A stretch of DNA of 64,000 nt from Elusimicrobia bacterium GWA2_56_46 (GCA_001799575.1 MGTT01000030.1:16569-80568), one strand, 5' to 3'; counted from the stretch's first letter, positions 42,182-51,008 are shown. A program made the numbers and translations. The notes: generated by a model not told the origin, from the sequence alone.

Positions 42182-44185
42182 ATGAGCCAATTCGTTTTTT
42201 TACTCGTTATCGCCGCCGTGGCCGCGTTCGCGGTATACTGGCACATCAAGTTCAATCACGTCCTGCCGCTTGAAAGCCGCGCCCGCGGCCTTGAACAGGC
42301 CTTTGACCGTTTCACCGCTTTCTCCCGGGAAGTCCTGGATCATCTCTACGTTCCGGAATCGGCGGAACATTACGGCGACATCACGAATTACTACCTTATC
42401 AAGCTCCATAAAATTTTTCCGGACAGTTCCATGCTGGTTTTTGAGGCTTCCGGAGACCGGTGGAAACTCATCAACTATCTGAAAAGTTTCAAGACGGAGC
42501 CCCGGCTCATGACCGCTTACAAAGGGGAGGTTTTTGACAGATGCGCCTTGAACGGGGAGCTAATTCATATTGACCCCGCCGTCCTGGAGCACGATCCGGA
42601 CGCGGCGGAACTTTTCCGTGTTTTTGGCATAAAATCGGCCATAGCCGCCCCGTTCATGCAGGCCGGCGGTCAGGCCGGCCGCATAATCGTATTCGGGGAC
42701 GCCGGCGCCGGCGGCTTTAAATTGGCCGGCGAATTATCCTCCGTCAACGGGCAGCCTGACGCCGGGATCCACCCCGCGGAACAGTACCTGCGGTTCATCG
42801 TCGCCCAGCTTAACTCCGTTTACAAGACTTCGGAAAAGATCTTTTCCGGAAAAAAAGAGAACGACCAGCTTAAGAGCGAGCTTGCCGCCGTGGTGCGGGA
42901 ATTGGATATGGCCGGTTCCCGGCTTATCCGGGGCGCCAAGGAGCGCAAAGCGCTCTACGAGGTGGTGAATAAGGTTACCGGGGAAGAGAAAGACGTCAAG
43001 ATCGGTTCCGCCGCGATCCTTAATGTAGTGGCCAAAATGGTGGACGCCGATGTCGTGGCCTGCATGCTTTTTGACGAAACCAGGAACGAGCTGGCGATCA
43101 GCCCCGGTTCTTTCGGTATTCCGGACGAGGAGCGGGCGCAGTACAGCGTTCCTATAAGCAATGCCTCTTCCGCTTCGGTGCGCACGTTTCTCAGCCGGAA
43201 ACCGTTTATCACCCCGGATGCCCAGAGCGATCCCGACGTTCAGGCGCAGTACGCCCGGCATTGGGACATCCGCTCCCTGATGCTGGTGCCCATCTCGCTT
43301 CATGGCCGCGTCATCGGAGTTATGCGCGTTGGTTCGCGGCACCGGGATTTCTTCACCCAGGATCAGCTGGAGTTCCTGACCATCATAGCCGACGAACTGG
43401 CGATCATCATCGAGATGGTCGGCCTCTACGACAATCTTTCCAGGACCGCCCAGGAACTGGCTCAGTTGAACCGGCTGAAAGACGAGTTTTTATCCACGGT
43501 CAGCCATGAGCTGAAGACCCCGTTGACCACTATCAAGGGTTTCGTTTCCGTCATCCTGAGCGGGGAGGTCGGCACGCTCAACGACCAGCAGACCAATTTC
43601 CTCACCGTGGTGGATCATTCGGTCAACCGTCTGACGCATCTCATCTCCAATCTCCTTGATCTGTCGCGTCTCAACGGCAAGGTAGAAATGGAATTTTCGG
43701 TGGTGAATCTGAACGAACTCATCCGTAATTCCATTTCCAATATGCTGCTCAAAGCCAAGGAAAAAAATATTCTGCTTTCCTCCTCAGTGGATAAGAACCT
43801 CCCTCCTGTTTACGCCGATCTGCGGTGGATCTGCCAGGTCGTGGATAATCTGCTGATAAACGCCATAAAATATTCCGGCCCCGGCGCTAAGGTCTGCGTA
43901 AGCGGGCATGACAAGGGTTCGGTGGTGGTGGTTTGTGTGGAGGATAACGGGCCCGGCATACCGGTTAAGGAGCAGAAACTGATCTTTGATAAGTTTTACC
44001 GCGGTAAAGCGAGCGCCAGCCAGGTGCCGGGCACGGGCCTGGGGCTGGCGATCTCAAAGTCAGTGATCGAAAAACACGGGGGAAAGATCTGGCTGGAATC
44101 CAAACCAGGCGCGGGTTGCAGATTTCTGTTCGCTTTGCCGGTAGCCGGGCATAAGGCTCCCGCGCCTCCGCCGCGGGAGCAGTGA
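42182..44185 (+). CDS. Membrane-anchored GAF-domain sensor histidine kinase
   Basis: 667 residues. One N-terminal membrane helix (QFVFLLVIAAVAAFAVYWHI), a first GAF-like domain (about 50-215), a coiled segment, a clear GAF domain (about 265-415: VVACMLFDETRNELAIS, VRTFLSRKPFITPDAQSD, SLMLVPISLHGRVIGVMRVG), HisKA with phospho-acceptor His442 (STVSHELKTPLTTIKGF), and HATPase_c (VVDNLLINAIKYSG, VEDNGPGIPVKEQ, GTGLGLAI). No receiver. The third gene of a tight operon with the acidic protein and the DnaA-like ATPase; no partner regulator is adjacent. The context suggests that the kinase senses a small molecule and that the ATPase or acidic protein is part of the output, which is speculation. Confidence 0.9.
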   Translation: MSQFVFLLVIAAVAAFAVYWHIKFNHVLPLESRARGLEQAFDRFTAFSREVLDHLYVPESAEHYGDITNYYLIKLHKIFPDSSMLVFEASGDRWKLINYLKSFKTEPRLMTAYKGEVFDRCALNGELIHIDPAVLEHDPDAAELFRVFGIKSAIAAPFMQAGGQAGRIIVFGDAGAGGFKLAGELSSVNGQPDAGIHPAEQYLRFIVAQLNSVYKTSEKIFSGKKENDQLKSELAAVVRELDMAGSRLIRGAKERKALYEVVNKVTGEEKDVKIGSAAILNVVAKMVDADVVACMLFDETRNELAISPGSFGIPDEERAQYSVPISNASSASVRTFLSRKPFITPDAQSDPDVQAQYARHWDIRSLMLVPISLHGRVIGVMRVGSRHRDFFTQDQLEFLTIIADELAIIIEMVGLYDNLSRTAQELAQLNRLKDEFLSTVSHELKTPLTTIKGFVSVILSGEVGTLNDQQTNFLTVVDHSVNRLTHLISNLLDLSRLNGKVEMEFSVVNLNELIRNSISNMLLKAKEKNILLSSSVDKNLPPVYADLRWICQVVDNLLINAIKYSGPGAKVCVSGHDKGSVVVVCVEDNGPGIPVKEQKLIFDKFYRGKASASQVPGTGLGLAISKSVIEKHGGKIWLESKPGAGCRFLFALPVAGHKAPAPPPREQ

Positions 44186-44284
44186 TCAGTGGGTAGTGAA
44201 CAGTGGTCAGAGGGGGACATCCGATCAACAAACCGTCCCCTCGCCGGTGTCGCTGATCACTGTCCACTGTTCACCGACCACTGA
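44179..44284. repeat. Inverted word repeat (CAGTGATCAGTGG family), copy 1
   Basis: The left arm (about 44179-44218) and right arm (about 44250-44284) are imperfect complements built from words such as GATCAGTGG and GTGAACAGTGG, with an inner GGGGGAC/GTCCCC stem. The left end includes the kinase stop codon. The related repeat at 57214-57314 uses the same words. Confidence 0.65.
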
Positions 44285-44303
44285 TTTAATGAGGAGATGT
44301 CTT

Positions 44304-45422
44304 ATGACGAATGCTTTTAAAATATTGCCGTTACTAGCGGCGCTTGGTCTCATGGCCGCCTGCGCCGGCCGGACGAAAAGCGAGGTCATGTTCGACAGCG
44401 TCGAGGCCGTTGAAGCGGAGGGGGCGGCCGCCTACAACGAGAAAGACTTGTCCGCCACCGCCGGCGCCGCCGTGGCTGACGCCCAGAGAAACGCTCTGGA
44501 ATCTGTGGCCGGTCTTTTTATGGATGCCCGGTCCAAAGCCGAAAAATACGGCGTACTAAGGCAGAACCTCCTCAGGAGTCCCGGGCTATACATAAAAAAA
44601 TACAAGGTGCTTTCCGAACGGCGGGAGGGGGCTCTTTACCGCGTGAAGCTGCGGATCTGGCTTTACATCGACAAAGCCGCCTCGGCCCTCAGGGGCCTTT
44701 CAATGGCCGAAGCGGGCAGACCCGGCGCCTCGGCGGCGTTGATGTTTGACGAATATCTCGCCTCGGCGGCTTCTCCCTACGGGGACGCGCGCAAGGCTTT
44801 TTCCGATTATCTCGCCCGCAGAACCGCCCTGAGTTTTCCGGACACTCCGGCGCTGAAAAATTCGTCGGACGAAAACTCTTTTTTTGAGGCCGCCCGCGCC
44901 TCCGGCGCGGATCTGGTGTTTATCGGCCGGGCCGACGCCGGCCCGATGGCGGCCTCCCAGGGTCCGCAGGCGGGTTTCTATCCGGTCCGGGCCCAGGCCG
45001 GACTCAAGATCTACGAAGCCGGCTCCCGCAGGCTGCTGCTGGAGATCTCCAGCCGTTCCAACGCCCTGGATCCCTCCGAAGAGGGGGCTTTCAGAAAGGC
45101 CCTGGTTTCCGCCGGAGAACTGCTGGGGCAGGAGGCGGTTTCCAAAGTCGACGCCTTTATCAGGCCGGCGGTTCCGCTTACCCTGCGCGTGAAAGGCCTC
45201 GGCGGGATAGAGGACGCGCGCAAGCTTAAAACGGCGGTGGACGGGCTGGGGATCAACGGGTCGTCATTTGAAAGTTATTCGGAAGGGGAGGCCGTAATAA
45301 TGGTTTATCCCGCGCGTCCCGACCCGCAGGAATTTTCCAGCGCCCTGCTCAGGGCCGGCGTATTCGACCTGGGGCTGGAAAGCGTAAGCCAATCCGAAGC
45401 GGTGTTCTCGGTAATAAGATAA
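44304..45422 (+). CDS. LPP20/FlgT-N-like lipoprotein
   Basis: 372 residues from the ATG at 44304 (GAGGAG ahead); an upstream frame runs through the repeat. Lipoprotein signal: MTNAFKILPLLAALGLMAAC, with the Cys at the end of the lipobox. Residues 50-130 show the LPP20/FlgT_N pattern: Ala-rich helix (ADAQRNALESVAGLFMDARSKAE), then the strand pair YIKKYKVLSERREGALYRVKLRIWLYIDK. The remainder has two further alpha/beta parts. It begins a three-gene unit with a GNA1162-type and a CsgG-type lipoprotein, a grouping known from other diderms where these proteins form outer-membrane complexes of uncertain role. Confidence 0.7.
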   Translation: MTNAFKILPLLAALGLMAACAGRTKSEVMFDSVEAVEAEGAAAYNEKDLSATAGAAVADAQRNALESVAGLFMDARSKAEKYGVLRQNLLRSPGLYIKKYKVLSERREGALYRVKLRIWLYIDKAASALRGLSMAEAGRPGASAALMFDEYLASAASPYGDARKAFSDYLARRTALSFPDTPALKNSSDENSFFEAARASGADLVFIGRADAGPMAASQGPQAGFYPVRAQAGLKIYEAGSRRLLLEISSRSNALDPSEEGAFRKALVSAGELLGQEAVSKVDAFIRPAVPLTLRVKGLGGIEDARKLKTAVDGLGINGSSFESYSEGEAVIMVYPARPDPQEFSSALLRAGVFDLGLESVSQSEAVFSVIR

Positions 45423-45498
45423 GGGTATAGGGGTTAGGGTAGGGGTAGAGTTTTTTAACTTAGCCGGAGGCAATATTTTTGCAGGGCTCAATAAATTA

Positions 45499-46110
45499 AT
45501 GAGGTACGGTTTGGCGGCGGTTTTGCCGCTGCCGCTGTTTTTAAGCTCCTGCGCCGGCCCGGAGAGTTATCTGGTCTCTCCCGCCCTCAGGGAGGCGGCG
45601 GACGGGCGGCTTGCGCTGCTGCCGTTTGAAAACTACTCCAACGACGTTTCCGCGCCTGGTCTGCTGAGGGAGGAAGTTGCAAAACGTTTAGCGCAGCGCG
45701 GCTATCCGCTCCTGGAGACGAAGGAGACCGATGAAAAGCTCCGGGCTCTGGGAATCACCGACGGAGGACAGCTTGCCGCGGTAAAACCGGCCGAACTCGG
45801 CGCCGCCCTGGGAACCGGACTGCTTTGCTACGGAGCGCTGGAGGATTTCACTTTTCAGAACCTCGGGTTTGTCGTACGCAAGCTGGTCAGGCTGCGGCTC
45901 AGGATAGTTTCCGCCGCTACCGGCGAGACGCTCTTCGAAGCCGTGGGAAAAGGCAGGGATACCAAAGTGTTCCTGAACAAGGACGAGGCAAAGACGGCTT
46001 TTATCGTTTATTCCGCGCAGAAACTGGTGCAGAATATGTTAAACCATCCGCTTCGCGCGGAATCCGATAAGGCCATAGACCGGGTTTTTGACCGGCTGCC
46101 CCAACGCTAG
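45499..46110 (+). CDS. GNA1162/DUF799-family lipoprotein
   Basis: 203 residues. Lipoprotein signal MRYGLAAVLPLPLFLSSC. The body matches DUF799/GNA1162: LALLPFENYSNDVSAPGLLREEVAKRLAQRGYPLLETKETDEKLRALGITDGGQLAAVKPAELGAALG, then GLLCYGALEDFTF and a beta meander. GNA1162 of Neisseria has a fold like TolB and LptE-type periplasmic domains and is found with CsgG-like proteins. The gene lies between the LPP20-like and CsgG-like genes, with 76-bp and 115-bp gaps. Its precise function is not established. Confidence 0.82.
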   Translation: MRYGLAAVLPLPLFLSSCAGPESYLVSPALREAADGRLALLPFENYSNDVSAPGLLREEVAKRLAQRGYPLLETKETDEKLRALGITDGGQLAAVKPAELGAALGTGLLCYGALEDFTFQNLGFVVRKLVRLRLRIVSAATGETLFEAVGKGRDTKVFLNKDEAKTAFIVYSAQKLVQNMLNHPLRAESDKAIDRVFDRLPQR

Positions 46111-46225
46111 AGACTGGAGGATTCGTGGTTCGTGACTTGAGGACTGCTAGGAATTAAGAGTGCCGGTTGTTCGTTCCTTACGACACGGGAAACGAGCGAC
46201 TTATTACTAAACGGAGGACTTAATT

Positions 46226-47167
46226 ATGGATAAGAGAAAACTTGTAATGATCGGCGCCGCGCTTATGCTGGCGGCCGGCTGTTCGCCTTCAAAAACGGTA
46301 AAGATGCAGCAGGCGCTCAGCGTTCACGAGACCAAAAAGGCGAAGTCCGACTACACCGGTCCCAAGCGCCGCATCGGCGTGGTGGAGTTCGCCAATAAGA
46401 CCGCCTACGGCCAGGGCCGTCTCGGCGGCGCAGCCACCGATATCCTGGTAACGGAACTGACCAAGTCCGGCAAATTTATAGTGGTGGAGCGCGACCGCAT
46501 GGAAAAAATAATGGAAGAACAGAAATTCCAGAGCCAGGGCATGACGGATCCGCAGACGGCGGCCCAGGTGGGCCGCGTTCTGGGGCTTGAAGCTATCGTG
46601 CTCGGCGCCGTCTCGCAATTCGGCACAAAGACGGAGGGTTCCGATTATCTGATCAGCCAGACAAAAAAACAGGTGGCCGATGTCACCGTGGATATACGCC
46701 TTGTGGACACGCAGAGCGGTCAGGTTCTTATGGCTGATTCTGGCAAAGGGCAGGCCAAGTCCAAGAAAGGCTCTTTCCTCGGCATGGGGACCAAGGGCGG
46801 CTACGATGAGACGATAGAAGGAGAGGCACTGCGCGCCGCCATCGTGCAGTTCGTGACCAATATCGAGAGCCAGCTTAACAAGAAGCCGTGGTCCTGTCTG
46901 GTAGCCGAAGCTTCCGGAGAGGATATTTATCTGAACGCCGGGCACGATTCCGGAGTGGAGGTAGGAACCAGACTGGACTGCTTCAGCCAGGGCGGGGAGA
47001 TCCGCGACCCGCGCTCAAATCTTGTCATCGGTCATAAGGAAGAATACCTGGGTTCTGCGGAAGTCCAGCGTTACTGCGGCGACACCGGTGATTGTTCCAT
47101 CGCCAGACTGGTCAAAGCCGCGGGCGGCTCGCCCAAGGCGCGGGATATCTGCCGCATGGCCAGGTAA
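46226..47167 (+). CDS. CsgG-family outer membrane lipoprotein
   Basis: 313 residues. Lipoprotein signal MDKRKLVMIGAALMLAAGC. CsgG domain (about 45-230): RIGVVEFANKTAYGQGRLGGAATDILVTELTKSGKFIVVERDRMEKIMEEQKFQSQGMTDPQTAAQVGRVLGLEAIVLGAVSQFG, with the residues that form the periplasmic ring of CsgG. A C-terminal 80-residue beta domain (EDIYLNAGHDSGVEVGTRLDCFS, LGSAEVQRYCGDTGDCSIARL) is extra. CsgG-like proteins form outer-membrane channels or, in LpoB-like versions, activate penicillin-binding proteins. A PBP1A gene is 8 kb away. AGGACTT lies ahead of the ATG. Confidence 0.85.
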   Translation: MDKRKLVMIGAALMLAAGCSPSKTVKMQQALSVHETKKAKSDYTGPKRRIGVVEFANKTAYGQGRLGGAATDILVTELTKSGKFIVVERDRMEKIMEEQKFQSQGMTDPQTAAQVGRVLGLEAIVLGAVSQFGTKTEGSDYLISQTKKQVADVTVDIRLVDTQSGQVLMADSGKGQAKSKKGSFLGMGTKGGYDETIEGEALRAAIVQFVTNIESQLNKKPWSCLVAEASGEDIYLNAGHDSGVEVGTRLDCFSQGGEIRDPRSNLVIGHKEEYLGSAEVQRYCGDTGDCSIARLVKAAGGSPKARDICRMAR

Positions 47168-47170
47168 ACG

Positions 47171-47207
47171 AACCCGACAGTACGCTGTCGGGGTGGGTGT
47201 GTATAAT
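47171..47207 (+). repeat. CCCGACAG/CTGTCGGG hairpin with TATAAT, copy 3
   Basis: A perfect 8-bp stem with loop TACG, followed by GTGGGTGTG and TATAAT (47202-47207). It starts 4 bp after the CsgG-like stop codon and ends 34 bp before the comM start. The hairpin could terminate the upstream unit while TATAAT serves comM. Confidence 0.6.
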
Positions 47208-47241
47208 ATTCCCGGGCCGTAACCCGGCCGGGAGGGCGACA

Positions 47242-48777
47242 ATGCTGTCCAAACTGCGGACTTTGGGTCTCAGGGGAATAGAGGGCTTTGGCATCAGGGT
47301 CGAAGTGGACATCGCCAGGGGGCTGCCGACCTATTCCGTGGTCGGCCTGCCGGACACCGGCATAAGGGAATCAAAGGACCGGGTCGTGGCCGCGGTAAGA
47401 AATTCCGGCTTTGATTTCCCGGTAAAAAGGATCACGGTCAATCTGGCCCCGGCCGAAGTCAAAAAAACCGGCACCCACTTTGACCTGCCCATAGCTCTCG
47501 GCATACTTGCCGCCTGCGGCAAAGTGAAAAAAGAATCCGCCGGCCGCCTTGAAACTTCGGTGTTCATCGGGGAACTGGCGCTGGACGGAACCCTGAGGCC
47601 AGTGGTGGGAGTGCTCCCCATGCTTTTGTCGCTCAGGAAAGGCGGGGCCCGCGGGGCGGTGATAGTGCCGCGGGAAAACGCGGCGGAGGCGGCCCTCAGC
47701 GGATTTGAATGCCTGGCCGCGGGCAGCCTCATGGAAACTCTGGACTGGATCAATGGCGCGGCCGAGCTTCCGGTCTGCCGCCCGGGGGAAAGAGCGCCCT
47801 CCGGCGCCGTCCCCGGGGATTTTTGCGAAGTTAAGAGCCAGGCTTTCGCCAAACGCGCGCTTGAGATAGCGGCCGCCGGCGGACATAACGTCATAATGAT
47901 AGGCCCGCCGGGCACGGGCAAAAGTATGCTGGCGCGGCGTTTCGCTTCCATTCTGCCGCCGCTTACGGACGAGGAATCGCTGGAGGTTACCAAGATCTAT
48001 TCGGTCATCGGCCTGATAAAATCTTCAAGCCTTGTCACCGAACGGCCGTTCCGCGAGCCGCACCATACGATCTCGGACGCCGCCCTGATAGGCGGCGGCT
48101 CGAACCCGCGGCCCGGTGAAGTGTCGCTCGCCCATAACGGCGTGCTGTTCCTGGACGAATTCACTGAATTTTCCAGGCCGGCCATAGAATGCCTGCGGGA
48201 GCCGCTGGAGTCGTGGAAAGTTACGGTGTCGCGCGTAAAGGAAACCGTGGTTTACCCGGCCCGGTGTCTGCTGGTGGCGGCCATGAACCCCTGTCCGTGC
48301 GGTTATCTGGGCCATGACGTGCGGGAATGCTCGTGCACTCCGCTGCAGGTTCACAAGTACCGCGCCAAGGTTTCCGGGCCCATAATGGATCGCATAGATC
48401 TGCATTTGCAGCTCAGCCCTATCAGGTTCGCGGATTGGGAGGCGCGGCCGGCGGGCGAAAGCTCAAGGACGATAGGGGAAAGGGTGGCCGCCGCCATGGC
48501 TGTTCAGCGCGCGAGATTTAAGAATTCCGGCGCCGGCGCCAACGCTTTTATGGGTATCAGGGAACTGCGGGAACATTGCCGCCTGCCGGCCGGCGCGTCG
48601 GGTCTTCTTGAAACCGCCATGAATAAACTGGGTTTTTCAGCCAGGTCGCTGGATAAGATGCTGAAGATAGCGCGCACTATCGCGGATCTGGAAGGCGCGC
48701 CGGAACTTGAAAAGAGGCATCTCATAGAGGCGATGCAGTACCGCGCCCTGGATAAGGCCGCCGAGCTGGTGGCGTAA
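47242..48777 (+). CDS. comM: YifB/ComM-family Mg-chelatase-like ATPase
   Basis: 512 residues. The ATG at 47242 is chosen for its GGGAGG site and for the family start (MLSKLRTLGLRGIEGFGIRVEVDIARGLPTYSVVGLPDTGIRESKDRV). After the Lon-like N-terminal domain comes a Mg-chelatase AAA+ module with Walker A MIGPPGTGKSM, Walker B VLFLDEF, an arginine-bearing insert PRCLLVAAMNPCPCGYLGH with CxC Cys residues, and a C-terminal helical lid. ComM is a hexameric helicase for branch migration during natural transformation. DprA is encoded 1.1 kb downstream, supporting a DNA-uptake role. Confidence 0.93.
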   Translation: MLSKLRTLGLRGIEGFGIRVEVDIARGLPTYSVVGLPDTGIRESKDRVVAAVRNSGFDFPVKRITVNLAPAEVKKTGTHFDLPIALGILAACGKVKKESAGRLETSVFIGELALDGTLRPVVGVLPMLLSLRKGGARGAVIVPRENAAEAALSGFECLAAGSLMETLDWINGAAELPVCRPGERAPSGAVPGDFCEVKSQAFAKRALEIAAAGGHNVIMIGPPGTGKSMLARRFASILPPLTDEESLEVTKIYSVIGLIKSSSLVTERPFREPHHTISDAALIGGGSNPRPGEVSLAHNGVLFLDEFTEFSRPAIECLREPLESWKVTVSRVKETVVYPARCLLVAAMNPCPCGYLGHDVRECSCTPLQVHKYRAKVSGPIMDRIDLHLQLSPIRFADWEARPAGESSRTIGERVAAAMAVQRARFKNSGAGANAFMGIRELREHCRLPAGASGLLETAMNKLGFSARSLDKMLKIARTIADLEGAPELEKRHLIEAMQYRALDKAAELVA

Positions 48778-48817
48778 GGAAGTGGGTAGTGATCAGTGAA
48801 TAGATGGAGGAATATCA

Positions 48818-49852
48818 ATGAAACCGCTTACAATTGTCGGAATGATCTTGGCGCTGGCCGTTCCCGCGCCGGCACAGCAGATCAAACTGCTGGGAGAGGA
48901 TAACGTCGTGGCCCTGAGCTCGCAAAGCGCGCTCCCCGTAATTATTCCGCCCTTGCCGGAACCCGGGGCGGCGGCAGCCGCGCCGGCCAAACCCGCGGCG
49001 CCGGAGCCGGTTCCGGCGCCCGCCGCCAAGGCCGGGACCGGAGGCGGCTTTGCGGTAACCAAAAAACACGCTGTTGCCAGGGGCGAGACGTTGTGGGGGC
49101 TCGCCGGTAAATACTACGGCGACTCGTTCAAATGGGGCAAGATCTATAACGCCAACATGGACAAGATAGAAGATCCGGACCGCATTTATCCGGAAGAAGA
49201 GATAAACATACCGGAAATCACCGAAGTGGTGAAGCCGGAGTTAAGGCCGGAAACAGCCGCAGAGGCCGAAGTCCCCGGCGGAGAAGAGGCCGGCGTCCCG
49301 GCCGCGGAAAAAACCGCCGCCGCTTCCGAAGAGCCTCCCGCGCTTCTTCCGCTTCCCGCGGAAAAGGCGGATGCCGGGAGCGCGGCGCCCCCCGCCGGGG
49401 CCGCAGTGCCGCCGGGCAAGGCTTCGATCCCGCCGGACGGGGAGGGTAAAGCCCCGGATTTTGAACTGGCAGACTTCTCTGCCGAGATGCCGGAAGACCA
49501 GAAAGAATGGCCGACGGGGGCCGCCGTTATCGTGCCTGAAAACTGGAAAGAAGACGGCGTCCTGGTTTCCAGGGTGGAAGCGGGAGAAGAAGAGGAAGCG
49601 GACGGGTTGACCGCGCCCGGCGACCGCGTGCGGGTAAAAGTCCGGGATTCCTCCGGCTTCCGTCCGGGAGAGATCATTTCCGCGTACATGAAAGGCGCCA
49701 TCGCCTACGATAAGCGGACCAATAAGAAACTAGGCCGAGAACTTCAGAAAACCGGTTCGCTGGAAGTCCTGAGCGTCGAAAAAAACACCGTGATCGCCCG
49801 TATCATAAACGCCAATACTTCGGTTAACAGTGGACAGGTGATAAAGAAATAG
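48818..49852 (+). CDS. Exported LysM-domain protein
   Basis: 344 residues with signal peptide (MKPLTIVGMILALAVPAPAQQ). A Pro/Ala linker, one LysM domain (about 80-135: KKHAVARGETLWGLAGKYYGDSFKWGKIYNANMDKIEDPDRIYPEEEINIP), a long Glu/Ala/Pro-rich disordered region (about 140-225) and a C-terminal beta domain (about 230-344, GDRVRVKVRDSSGFRPGEIISAYMKGAIAYDKRTNKKLGRELQKTGSLEVLSVEKNTVIARIINANTSVNSGQVI). LysM binds N-acetylglucosamine in peptidoglycan. The gene sits between comM and dprA, hinting at a link to DNA uptake or pilus passage through the wall. The start is preceded by GGAGG. Confidence 0.85.
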   Translation: MKPLTIVGMILALAVPAPAQQIKLLGEDNVVALSSQSALPVIIPPLPEPGAAAAAPAKPAAPEPVPAPAAKAGTGGGFAVTKKHAVARGETLWGLAGKYYGDSFKWGKIYNANMDKIEDPDRIYPEEEINIPEITEVVKPELRPETAAEAEVPGGEEAGVPAAEKTAAASEEPPALLPLPAEKADAGSAAPPAGAAVPPGKASIPPDGEGKAPDFELADFSAEMPEDQKEWPTGAAVIVPENWKEDGVLVSRVEAGEEEEADGLTAPGDRVRVKVRDSSGFRPGEIISAYMKGAIAYDKRTNKKLGRELQKTGSLEVLSVEKNTVIARIINANTSVNSGQVIKK

Positions 49853-49871
49853 TCCCGGCTGCGGGGATGGT

Positions 49872-51008
49872 ATGACCGCAAATGTAGAAAGAGAAGCGCT
49901 GGCGCGGATCCGCCTGAACGCGGTTTCCTGCATGCGGACCGATTGGCTTCTGAGGCTGATAGAATTTTACGGCGGGGCGTCCGAAGTGCTCTCCAGAAGC
50001 GCCGCCGAACTTTCAGCCGACGGAGGCCTTTCGCCGGAAACAGCCGGCAATTTCGTCGCCGGTCTTGCCGCGGCGGATCCGCATAAGGAACTTGAAGCCG
50101 CGCGCCGTGCCGGCGTGCGCGTGTTAACCGCCCTGGACGGGGAGTTCCCCGGACTCCTCGCCAAAATATACGATCCGCCTCTTGCCCTTTATGTCAAAGG
50201 AGAGCTCGCTTCCGGGCGCGCGCCGGTGGGTATAGTGGGCACCCGCAAACCCACAGATTACGGAGTCCGGAGCGCGGCGCGCCTGGCGCGCGAACTGGCC
50301 AAAGCGGGTTTGACCGTGGTCAGCGGCCTGGCCAGGGGGATAGATACCGCGGCGCATGAAGCCGCCGTCAGATCCGGCGGGCTTACCTGGGCCGTTATGG
50401 GCACCGGCCTGAATATGGTCTATCCCGCCGAAAATAAAAAGCTCGCCGAAAGGATCCTGGAGGGCGGCGGGGCGATCGTGTCGGAATTTCCGATGGATGA
50501 CGGGCCGCTGCCGGCGCATTTCCCGCGCCGCAACCGTATAATATCCGGTCTGTCCTACGCCACGGTAGTTATTGAGGGGGATTTTAAATCCGGTTCGCTT
50601 ATAACGGCAAAAGCCGCGCTGGAGCAGGGCCGGGAGGTGCTGGGTCTGCCGGGGCCCGTGGACAGCGTCATGAGCCGGGGGCCAAACATGCTCATCAAAA
50701 ACGGGGCCGCGCTGGTGGAAAACGCGGTGGACATTATAGCCGCGCTTCCGCCGGAAGCCGTTTTCGGACTTGCTCCGGCGCCGCGCCGCCGAAAGGAGGA
50801 AGATTCTTCCGGGGGACGTCTGTGCGGCCTCTCTCCCGATGCCGCTGACGCCCGCGCGGCCATTTCCGGCAGCGAGGGGGGGCTTAACATTGACGGTCTG
50901 GTGCAGGTTTTCGGCTGGCCGGTACAGCGCGCGGCGGCCGCGCTTTTTGAACTGGAGACCTCAGCCCTTGTCGCTCAAAGCGCGGATAAATATAAATCGA
51001 CGGGCTAA
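49872..51008 (+). CDS. dprA: DNA-processing protein DprA
   Basis: 378 residues. N-terminal SAM-like helices (1-80), the Rossmann-like DprA core (about 100-295) with VGIVGTRKPTDYGVRSA, VVSGLARGIDTAAHEAAVRSGGLTWAVMGTGLNMVYPAEN, PLPAHFPRRNRIISGLSYATVVIEG and GSLITAKAALEQGREVLGLPGP, and a C-terminal winged helix (about 330-375). DprA loads RecA onto incoming single-stranded DNA in transformation. It begins 19 bp after the LysM gene, so comM, LysM and dprA probably form one unit. Confidence 0.96.
   Translation: MTANVEREALARIRLNAVSCMRTDWLLRLIEFYGGASEVLSRSAAELSADGGLSPETAGNFVAGLAAADPHKELEAARRAGVRVLTALDGEFPGLLAKIYDPPLALYVKGELASGRAPVGIVGTRKPTDYGVRSAARLARELAKAGLTVVSGLARGIDTAAHEAAVRSGGLTWAVMGTGLNMVYPAENKKLAERILEGGGAIVSEFPMDDGPLPAHFPRRNRIISGLSYATVVIEGDFKSGSLITAKAALEQGREVLGLPGPVDSVMSRGPNMLIKNGAALVENAVDIIAALPPEAVFGLAPAPRRRKEEDSSGGRLCGLSPDAADARAAISGSEGGLNIDGLVQVFGWPVQRAAAALFELETSALVAQSADKYKSTG

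Noticed and set aside
47092..47241. N-terminal extension of ComM
   Set aside because: It overlaps the end of the CsgG-like gene and the hairpin element; GGGAGG and the family start support 47242.
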